DNA of 64,000 nt from Megalopta genalis. Its lineage: Eukaryota > Arthropoda > Insecta > Hymenoptera > Halictidae. The notes under the pieces are model-generated. The model was not told where the DNA came from and did not search any database. It saw only the letters and a program-made list of their open reading frames with translations. The stretch is from the NCBI RefSeq assembly GCF_051020955.1, contig NW_027476338.1, positions 186,001 to 250,000 of the forward strand, given 5' to 3'. Positions within the stretch are counted from its first letter, which is position 1. The number at the start of each line of letters is the position of its first letter. Of the stretch, positions 1 to 9,000 are shown piece after piece. The position numbers and the translations under genes are program-made.

Positions 1-358
1 AAACAAATGGTTTAGCTTCAAATACTTGTGATATACATGACTTAGCTTCAACAGCATGCGAAGCAAACGAGTTAGCTTCAAATCCATGCGAACAGATGAT
101 TTAGCTTCAAATCAATGCGAAGTAGAAGGGTTACCTTCGAATCCATGCGAAACAAATGGTTTAGCCGCAAATACTTGTGATATACATGACTTAGCTTCAA
201 CAGCATGCGAAACATACGAGTTAGCTTCAAATCCATGCGAAACACATGACTTAGCATCTAATCAATGCGAAGTAAAAGGCTGATTTTCGAATCCATGCGA
301 AGCAAATGGTTTGGCTTCAAATACTTGTGATATACATGATTTAGTTTCAACAGCATGC

Positions 359-509
359 GAAACAAACGAGTTAGCTTCAAGTCCAAACGAAAAACATGAT
401 TTAGTATCAAGTCAACGCGAAGTTGATGGCTTTGCTTCAAATCCATGCGAAACGAATGATTTAGCTTCACATACTTGTGAATATAAGTGATATAGCTTCA
501 AATGCAGGC
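359..509 (+). repeat. Diverged 151-bp HOR variant alpha with a 31-bp last unit
   Basis: This HOR differs from the main type in all five units. A is 359-388 (ends GTCCAAAC), B 389-418 (starts GAAAAACATG, has GTATCAAGTC), C 419-448 (starts GAAGTTGATG), D 449-478 (has TTCACATAC) and E 479-509, which is 31 bp, starts GAATATAAGTG and ends GCAGGC. The extra base shifts the reading frame and brings a stop in directly after the plus-strand peptide ASHTCEYK. Copies recur near 2637, 4586, 6536, 8694, 10643, 12593, 16252, 20453, 24146, 25647, 27000, 28050, 29700, 31350, 33300, 34800, 36450, 37950, 38550, 39300, 40650 and 43050, with more diverged relatives near 44860, 49840 and 55300-55480. It is a natural landmark for dividing the array into larger blocks. 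Confidence 0.88.
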
Positions 510-599
510 GAAACAAATGAGTTAGCTTCAAACCCATGCTAAACACATGATTTAGCATCTAATCAATGCGAAGTAGAAGGCTAATCTTCAAATCCATGC

Positions 600-628
600 G
601 AACACATGATTTAGCTTCAAATCAATGC
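600..628 (+). repeat. 29-bp deleted B unit, recurring frame-shifting variant
   Basis: The usual B unit begins GAAACACATG. Here it begins GAACACATG, one A shorter, so the unit is 29 bp. Read on the plus strand, the frame ends at a TAG just downstream (peptide ...NPCEHMI). The same deletion recurs at about 90, 1350, 2251, 4200, 5100, 5400 and 5850 in the first 6 kb, at matching places in the later 6057-bp copies, and at about 14660, 17665, 19465, 24660, 25860, 27360, 29160, 30810, 32010, 33665, 35165, 35610, 36810, 37260, 39665, 40110, 41465, 45220 and 50205. It usually follows a GCAAACGAG, GAAACAAACGAG or GAGGTAGC A unit and is usually followed by a C unit with GTAGGAGG or GTAGAAGG. One founder deletion spread by amplification is the simplest reading. 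Confidence 0.85.
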
Positions 629-1018
629 GAAGTAGGAGGCTTATCTTCGAATCCATGCGAAACAAATGGTTTAGCTTCAAATACTTGTGATATACATGAT
701 TTAGCTTCAACAGCGTGCGAAACAAACGAGTTAGCTTCAAATCCATGCGAAACACACGATTTAGATTAAAATCAATGCGAAGTAGAAGGGTTACCTTCGA
801 ATCCATGCGAAACAAATGGTTTAACCGCAAATACTTGTGATATACATGATTCAGCTTCAACTGCATGCGAAACAAACGAGTCAGCTTCAAATCCATGCGG
901 AACACATGATTTAGCTTCAAATCAATGCGAAGTGGAAGGCTTATCTTCGAATCCATGCGAAACGAATAGTTTAGCTTCAAATACTTTTGATATACATGAT
1001 TCAGCTTCAACTGCCTGC

Positions 1019-1169
1019 GAAACAAACGAGTTAGCTTCAAATCCATGCGAAACACAAGAATTAGCATCAAGACAACGCGAAGTTGATGGCTTAGCTTCAA
1101 ATCCATGCAAAACGAATGATTTAGCTTCACATACTTGAAAATATAAGTGATATGGCTTCAAAGGCAGGC
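1019..1169 (+). repeat. Diverged 151-bp HOR variant beta with a 31-bp last unit
   Basis: A sister of variant alpha. A is 1019-1048, B 1049-1078 (GAATTAGCATCAAG), C 1079-1108 (GAAGTTGATGGCTTAGC), D 1109-1138 (starts AAAACGAATG, ends ACTTGA) and E 1139-1169 (starts AAATATAAGTG, has GATATGGC). It shares with alpha the GAAGTTGATG C unit, the TTCACATAC D unit and the one-base-long E unit, so the two descend from one founder. A preceding HOR with CTTTTGATATACATGATTC usually accompanies it. Copies recur near 5636, 7196, 11693, 13253, 15050, 18203, 20000, 21655, 22705, 25195, 26547, 28800, 30450, 32850, 41252, 43650 and 44560. Some copies, such as the one near 28.75 kb, have lost parts of the preceding units. 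Confidence 0.85.
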
Positions 1170-1618
1170 GAAACAAACGAGTTAGCTTCAAACCCATGCG
1201 AAACACATGATTTAGCATCTAATCAATGCGAAGTAGAAGGCTGACCTTCGAATCCATGCGAAGCGAATGGTTTAGCTTCAAATACTTGTGATATACATGA
1301 TTTAGCTTTAACAGCATGCGAAACAAACGAGGTAGCTTCAAATCCATGCGAGCACATGATTTAGCTTCAAATCAATGCGAAGTAGGAGGCTTATCTTCGA
1401 ATCCATGCGAAACAAATGGTTTAGCTTCAAATACTTGTGATATGCATGATTTAGCTTCAACAGAATGCGAAACAAACGAGTTAGCTTCAAATCCATGCGA
1501 AACGCATGATTTAGCTTCAAATCAATGCGAAGTAGAAGTGTTACCTTCGAATCCATGCGAAACAAATGGTTTAGCCGCAAATACTTGTGATATACATGAT
1601 TCAGCTTCAACTGCATGC

Positions 1619-2218
1619 GAAACAAACGAGTTAGCTTCAAATCCATGCGGAACACATGATTTAGCTTCAAATGAATGCGAAGTGGAAGGCTTATCTTCGA
1701 ATCCATGCGAAACAAATGGTTTAGCTTCAAATACTTGTGATTTACATGACTTAGCTTCAACAGCATGCGAAACAAACGAGTTAGCTTCAAATCCATGCGA
1801 AACACATGATTTAGCTTCAAATCAATGCGAATTAGAAGGGTTATCTTCGAATCCATGCGAAACAAATGGTTTAGCCGCAAATACTTGTGATATACATGAT
1901 TCAGCTTCAACTGCATGCGAAACAATCGAGTTAGCTTCAAATCCATGCGGAACACATGATTTAGCTTCAAATGAATGCGAAGTGGAAGGCTTATCTTCGA
2001 ATCCATGCGAAACAAATGGTTTAGCTTCAAATACTTGTGATTTACATGACTTAGCTTCAACAGCATGCGAAACAAACGAGTTAGCTCCAAATCCATGCGA
2101 AACACATGATTTAGCTTCAAATCAATGCGAATTAGAAGGGTTATCTTCGAATCCATGCGAAACAAATGGTTTAGCTTCAAATACTTGTGATATACATGAC
2201 TTAGCTTCAACAGCATGC
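1619..2218 (+). repeat. 300-bp tandem duplication (two HOR pairs)
   Basis: Bases 1619-1918 and 1919-2218 are the same pair of HORs at a 300-bp offset. The main differences are AACAAACGAG against AACAATCGAG near 1925, TTAGCTCCAA near 2087, and GCCGCAAAT against GCTTCAAAT in the later D units. The first HOR of each pair has the GCGGAACACATG B unit and the second has GAATTAGAAG in C. The structure recurs at 7676-8275 in the second 6057-bp copy and again near 13735-14236. The surrounding plus-strand frame stays open from 1316 to 2263. Confidence 0.85.
1769..1918 (+). repeat. Representative 150-bp higher-order repeat (A-B-C-D-E)
   Basis: A clean example of the HOR. Type A spans 1769-1798 (contains AACGAG), B 1799-1828 (contains ACACATGATT), C 1829-1858 (contains TTCGAA), D 1859-1888 (ends ACTTGT) and E 1889-1918 (begins GATATACATG, ends GCATGC). 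The five types differ from one another at many sites, while copies of one type in different HORs differ at few sites. That is the usual sign that the 150-bp unit, not the 30-bp unit, is what is now being amplified. In this copy C carries the GAATTAGAAG variant and D the GCCGCAAAT variant. Each unit is exactly 30 bp, so all five stay in one reading frame here. Confidence 0.93.
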
Positions 2219-2639
2219 GAAACAAACGAGTTAGCTTCAAATCCATGCGAACACATGATTTAGCTTCAAATCAATGCGAAGTAGAAGGGTTACCTTCGAA
2301 TCCATGCGAAACAAATGGTTTAGCCGCAAATACTTGTGATATACATGACTTAGCTTCAACAGCATGCGAAACATACGAGTTAGCTTCAAATCCATGCGAA
2401 ACACATGACTTAGCATCTAATCAATGCGAAGTAAAAGGCTGATTTTCGAATCCATGCGAAGCAAATGGTTTGGCTTCAAATACTTGTGATATACATGATT
2501 TAGTTTCAACAGCATGCGAAACAAACGAGTTAGCTTCAAGTCCAAACGAAAAACATGATTTAGTATCAAGTCAACGCGAAGTTGATGGCTTTGCTTCAAA
2601 TCCATGCGAAACGAATGATTTAGCTTCACATACTTGTGA

Positions 2640-3739
2640 ATATAAGTGATATAGCTTCAAATGCAGGCGAAACAAACGAGTTAGCTTCAAACCCATGCTA
2701 AACACATGATTTAGCATCTAATCAATGCGAAGTAGAAGGCTAATCTTCGAATCCATGCGAAACAAATGATATAGCTTCAAATACTTGTGATATACATGAT
2801 TTAGCTTCAACAGCATGCGAAACAAACGAGTTAGCTTGAAATCCATGCGAAACACATGATTTAGATTAAAATCAATGCGAAGTAGAAGGGTTACCTTCGA
2901 ATCCATGCGAAACAAATGGTTTAGCATCAAATACTTGTGATACACTTGATTTAGCTTCAACAGCATGCGAAGCAAACGAGTTAGCTTCAAGCCCATGCGA
3001 AACACATGATTTAGCATCTAATCAATGCGAAGTAGAAGGCTGATCTTCGAATCCATGCGAAGCAAATGGTTTAGCTTCAAATACTTGTGATATACATGAT
3101 TTAGTTTCAACAGCATGCGAAACAAACGAGTTAGATTCAAATCCATGCGAAACACATGATTTAGCTTCAAATCAATGCGAAGTAGAAGGGTTACCTTCGA
3201 ATCCATGCGAAACAAATGGTTTAGCCGCAAATACTTGTGATATACATGACTTAGCTTCAACAGCATGCGAAACAAACGAGTTAGCTTCAAACCCATGCTA
3301 AACACATGATTTAGCATCTAATCAATGCGAAGTAGAAGGCTAATCTTTGTATCCATGCGAAACAAATGATATAGCTTCAAATACTTGTGATATACATGAT
3401 TTAGCTTCAACAGCATGCGAAACAAACGAGTTAGCTTGAAATCCATGCGAAACACATGATTTAGATTAAAATCAATGCGAAGTAGAAGGGTTACCTTCGA
3501 ATCCATGCGAAACAAATGGTTTAGCTTCAAATACTTGTGATACACTTGATTTAGCTTCAACAGCATGCGAAGCAAACGAGTTAGCTTCAAGCCCATGCGA
3601 AACACATGATTTAGCATCTAATCAATGCGAAGTAGAAGGCTGATCTTCGAATCCATGCGAAGCAAATGGTTTAGCTTCAAATACTTGTGATATACATGAT
3701 TTAGTTTCAACAGCATGCGAAACAAACGAGTTAGCTTCA
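2640..3739 (+). repeat. 600-bp cassette in tandem
   Basis: Bases from about 2640 repeat at about 3240 with a 600-bp offset (four HORs), with few differences, for example TCTTCGAATCC against TCTTTGTATCC near 3347. The cassette carries distinctive markers: ATGCTAAACACATG in B, GGCTAATCTTCG in C, TTAGCTTGAAATCC in A and TTAGATTAAAATC in B. The same cassette is found at about 8697-9796 (second 6057-bp copy), 16255-16960 and 20456-21161, so it has been copied within the array several times. Confidence 0.83.
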
Positions 3740-6057
3740 AATCCATGCGAAACACATGATTTAGATTAAAATCAATGCGAAGTAGAAGGCTTATTTTCGA
3801 ATCCATGCGAAACAAATGGTTTAGCTTCAAATACTTGTGATATACATGATTTAGCTTCAACTGCATGCGATACAAACGAGATAACTTCAAATCCATACGA
3901 AACACATGATTTAGCTTCAAATCAATGCGAAGTGGAAGGCTTATCTTCGAATCCATGCGAAACAAATGATATAGCTTCAAATACTTGTGATATACATGAC
4001 TTAGCTTCAACAGCATGCGAAACAAACGAGTTAGCTTCAAATCCATGCGAAACGCATGATTTAGCTTCAAATCAATGCGAATTAGAAGGGTTATCTTCGA
4101 ATCCATGCGAAACAAATGATTTAGCTTCAAATACTTGTGATATACATGACTTAGCTTCAACAGCATGCGAAGCAAACGAGTTAGCTTCAAATCCATGCGA
4201 ACACATGATTTAGCTTCAAATCAATGCGAAGTAGAAGGGTTACCTTCGAATCCATGCGAAACAAATGGTTTAGCCGCAAATACTTGTGATATACATGACT
4301 TAGCTTCAACAGCATGCGAAACATACGAGTTAGCTTCAAATCCATGCGAAACACATGATTTAGCTTCAAATCAATGCGAATTAGAAGGGTTATCTTCGAA
4401 TCCATGCGAAACATATGATATAGCTTCAAATACTTGTGATATACATGAGTTAGCTTCAACAACATGCTAAACAAACGAGTTAGCTTCAAGTCCAAACGAA
4501 AAACATGATTTAGTATCAAGTCAACGCGAAGTTGATGGCTTTGCTTCAAATCCATGCGAAACGAATGATTTAGCTTCACATACTTGTGAATATAAGTGAT
4601 ATAGCTTCAAATGCAGGCGAAACAAACGAGTTAGCTTCAAACCCATGCTAAACTCATGATTTAGCATCTAATCAATGCGAAGTAGAAGGCTAATCTTCGA
4701 ATCCATGCGAAACAAATGATATAGCTTCAAATACTTGTGATATACATGTTTTAGTTTCAACAGCATGCGAAACAAACGAGTTAGCTTCAAATCCATGCCA
4801 AACACATGATTCAGAATCTAATCAATGCGAAGTAGAAGGCTGATCTACGAATCCATGCGAAACAAATGGTTTAGCTTCAAATACTTGTGATATACTTGAT
4901 TTAGCTTCAACAGCATGCGAAGCAAACGAGTTAGCTTCAAATCCATACGAAAGACATGATTTAGCTTCAAATCAATGCGAAGTGGAAGGCTGATCTACGA
5001 ATCCATGCGAAACAAATGGTTTAGCTTCAAATACTTGTGATATACTTGATTTAGCTTCAACAGCATGCGAAGCAAACGAGTTAGCTTCAAATCCATGCGA
5101 ACACATGATTTAGCTTCAAATCAATGCGAAGTAGGAGGCTTATCTTCGAATCCATGCGAAACAAATGATTTAGCTTCAAATACTTGTGATATGCATGATT
5201 TAGCTTCAACAGTATGCGAAACAAACGAGTTAGCTTCAAATCCATGCGAAACGCATGATTTACCATCTAATAAATGCGAAGTAGAAGGCTGATCTTCGAA
5301 TCCATGCGAAGCAAATGGTTTGGCTTCAAATACTTGTGATACACTTGATTTAGCTTCAACAGAATGCGAAACAAACGAGGTAGCTTCAAGTACATGCGAA
5401 CACATGATTTAGCTTCAAATCAATGCGAAGTGGAAGGCTTATCTTCGAATCCATGCGAAACGAATAGTTTAGCTTCAAATACTTTTGATATACATGATTC
5501 AGCTTCAACTGCCTGCGAAACAAACGAGTTAGCTTCAAATCCATGCGAAACACAAGAAATAGCATCAAGTCAACGCGAAGTTGATGGCTTAGCTTCAAAT
5601 CCATGCAAAACGAATGATTTAGCTTCACATACTTGAAAATATAAGTGATATGGCTTCAAAGGCAGGCGAAACAAACGAGTTAGCTTCAAACCCATGCGAA
5701 ACACATGATTTAGCATCTAATCAATGCGAAGTAGAAGGCTGACCTTCGAATCCATGCGAAGCGAATGGTTTAGCTTCAAATACTTGTGATATACATGATT
5801 TAGCTTTAACAGCATGCGAAACAAACGAGGTAGCTTCAAATCCATGCGTACACATGATTTAGCTTCAAATCAATGCGAAGTAGGAGGCTTATCTTCGAAT
5901 CCATGCGAAACAAATGGTTTAGCTTCAAATACTTGTGATATGCATGATTTAGCTTCAACAGAATGCGAAACAAACGAGTTAGCTTCAAATCCATGCGAAA
6001 CACATGATTTAGCTTCAAATCAATGCGAATTAGAAGGGTTATCTTCGAATCCATGCG

Positions 6058-9000
6058 AAACAAATGGTTTAGCTTCAAATACTTGTGATATACATGACTT
6101 AGCTTCAACAGCATGCGAAGCAAACGAGTTAGCTTCAAATCCATGCGAACACATGATTTAGCTTCAAATCAATGCGAAGTAGAAGGGTTACCTTCGAATC
6201 CATGCGAAACAAATGGTTTAGCCGCAAATACTTGTGATATACATGACTTAGCTTCAACAGCATGCGAAACATACGAGTTAGCTTCAAATCCATGCGAAAC
6301 ACATGACTTAGCATCTAATCAATGCGAAGTAAAAGGCTGATTTTAGAATCCATGCGAAGCAAATGGTTTCGCTTCAAATACTTGTGATATACATGATTTA
6401 GTTTCAACAGCATGCGAAACAAACGAGTTAGCTTCAAGTCCAAACGAAAAACATGATTTAGTATCAAGTCAACGCGAAGTTGATGGCTTTGCTTCAAATC
6501 CATGCGAAACGAATGATTTAGCTTCACATACTTGTGAATATAAGTGATATAGCTTCAAATGCAGGCGAAACAAATGAGTTAGCTTCAAACCCATGCTAAA
6601 CACATGATTTAGCATCTAATCAATGCGAAGTAGAAGGCTAATCTTCAAATCCATGCGAACACATGATTTAGCTTCAAATCAATGCGAAGTAGGAGGCTTA
6701 TCTTCGAATCCATGCGAAACAAATGGTTTAGCTTCAAATACTTGTGATATACATGATTTAGCTTCAACAGCGTGCGAAACAAACGAGTTAGCTTCAAATC
6801 CATGCGAAACACACGATTTAGATTAAAATCAATGCGAAGTAGAAGGGTTACCTTCGAATCCATGCGAAACAAATGGTTTAACCGCAAATACTTGTGATAT
6901 ACATGATTCAGCTTCAACTGCATGCGAAACAAACGAGTCAGCTTCAAATCCATGCGGAACACATGATTTAGCTTCAAATCAATGCGAAGTGGAAGGCTTA
7001 TCTTCGAATCCATGCGAAACGAATAGTTTAGCTTCAAATACTTTTGATATACATGATTCAGCTTCAACTGCCTGCGAAACAAACGAGTTAGCTTCAAATC
7101 CATGCGAAACACAAGAATTAGCATCAAGACAACGCGAAGTTGATGGCTTAGCTTCAAATCCATGCAAAACGAATGATTTAGCTTCACATACTTGAAAATA
7201 TAAGTGATATGGCTTCAAAGGCAGGCGAAACAAACGAGTTAGCTTCAAACCCATGCGAAACACATGATTTAGCATCTAATCAATGCGAAGTAGAAGGCTG
7301 ACCTTCGAATCCATGCGAAGCGAATGGTTTAGCTTCAAATACTTGTGATATACATGATTTAGCTTTAACAGCATGCGAAACAAACGAGGTAGCTTCAAAT
7401 CCATGCGAGCACATGATTTAGCTTCAAATCAATGCGAAGTAGGAGGCTTATCTTCGAATCCATGCGAAACAAATGGTTTAGCTTCAAATACTTGTGATAT
7501 GCATGATTTAGCTTCAACAGAATGCGAAACAAACGAGTTAGCTTCAAATCCATGCGAAACGCATGATTTAGCTTCAAATCAATGCGAAGTAGAAGTGTTA
7601 CCTTCGAATCCATGCGAAACAAATGGTTTAGCCGCAAATACTTGTGATATACATGATTCAGCTTCAACTGCATGCGAAACAAACGAGTTAGCTTCAAATC
7701 CATGCGGAACACATGATTTAGCTTCAAATGAATGCGAAGTGGAAGGCTTATCTTCGAATCCATGCGAAACAAATGGTTTAGCTTCAAATACTTGTGATTT
7801 ACATGACTTAGCTTCAACAGCATGCGAAACAAACGAGTTAGCTTCAAATCCATGCGAAACACATGATTTAGCTTCAAATCAATGCGAATTAGAAGGGTTA
7901 TCTTCGAATCCATGCGAAACAAATGGTTTAGCCGCAAATACTTGTGATATACATGATTCAGCTTCAACTGCATGCGAAACAATCGAGTTAGCTTCAAATC
8001 CATGCGGAACACATGATTTAGCTTCAAATGAATGCGAAGTGGAAGGCTTATCTTCGAATCCATGCGAAACAAATGGTTTAGCTTCAAATACTTGTGATTT
8101 ACATGACTTAGCTTCAACAGCATGCGAAACAAACGAGTTAGCTTCAAATCCATGCGAAACACATGATTTAGCTTCAAATCAATGCGAATTAGAAGGTTTA
8201 TCTTCGAATCCATGCGAAACAAATGGTTTAGCTTCAAATACTTGTGATATACATGACTTAGCTTCAACAGCATGCGAAACAAACGAGTTAGCTTCAAATC
8301 CATGCGAACACATGATTTAGCTTCAAATCAATGCGAAGTAGAAGGGTTACCTTCGAATCCATGCGAAACAAATGGTTTAGCCGCAAATACTTGTGATATA
8401 CATGACTTAGCTTCAACAGCATGCGAAACATACGAGTTAGCTTCAAATCCATGCGAAACACATGACTTAGCATCTAATCAATGCGAAGTAAAAGGCTGAT
8501 TTTCGAATCCATGCGAAGCAAATGGTTTGGCTTCAAATACTTGTGATATACATGATTTAGTTTCAACAGCATGCGAAACAAACGAGTTAGCTTCAAGTCC
8601 AAACGAAAAACATGATTTAGTATCAAGTCAACGCGAAGTTGATGGCTTTCCTTCAAATCCATGCGAAACGAATGATTTAGCTTCACATACTTGTGAATAT
8701 AAGTGATATAGCTTCAAATGCAGGCGAAACAAACGAGTTAGCTTCAAACCCATGCTAAACACATGATTTAGCATCTAATCAATGCGAAGTAGAAGGCTAA
8801 TCTTCGAATCCATGCGAAACAAATGATATAGCTTCAAATACTTGTGATATACATGATTTAGCTTCAACAGCATGCGAAACAAACGAGTTAGCTTGAAATC
8901 CATGCGAAACACATGATTTAGATTAAAATCAATGCGAAGTAGAAGGGTTACCTTCGAATCCATGCGAAACAAATGGTTTAGCATCAAATACTTGTGATAC

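Larger units (their letters stand above)
1316..2263 (+). other. Longest plus-strand open frame (315 codons), probably not a gene
   Basis: Six HORs without a stop give Cys-ended decapeptides (ETNELASNPC and its four sister types). The frame ends where the 29-bp B unit shifts it into TAG. Copies exist at 7373-8320 and, 325 codons long, at 13430-14407. No distinct start region is present: the first codons lie in an ordinary E unit. The minus strand is open for 302 codons over the same bases. Elsewhere the same frame is cut by TAA or TGA within a few HORs. A secreted or structural repeat protein cannot be excluded, but nothing in the sequence favours one. Confidence 0.12.
1..6057 (+). repeat. 6057-bp block, copy 1
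   Basis: Bases 1-6057 recur at a constant offset of 6057 bp. The start is arbitrary because the window opens inside the series. The length is 202 thirty-bp units minus 3 bp. I counted eight 29-bp units and five 31-bp units in the block, which gives exactly that net loss. Differences from copy 2 that I found include 95 (G here, C at 6152), 2087 (C here, T at 8144), 2140 (G here, T at 8197), 2593 (G here, C at 8650), 4953 (G here, C at 11010) and 5784 (T here, A at 11841). A handful of changes in 6 kb points to very recent duplication. Inside are a 300-bp tandem (1619-2218), a 600-bp tandem (about 2640-3739) and several alpha and beta HORs. Confidence 0.93.

Noticed and set aside
1769..1918. 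CENP-B box in the HOR
   Set aside because: The minus strand has TTTCGCATGGATTTG, which matches only the first TTCG of the box. The required CGGG end is absent from all five unit types.
1316..2263. Pentapeptide-repeat fold, because of the recurring HDLAS-like motif
   Set aside because: The motif returns every ten residues, not every five. The intervening five residues do not fit the pentapeptide pattern, and the frame is not conserved.
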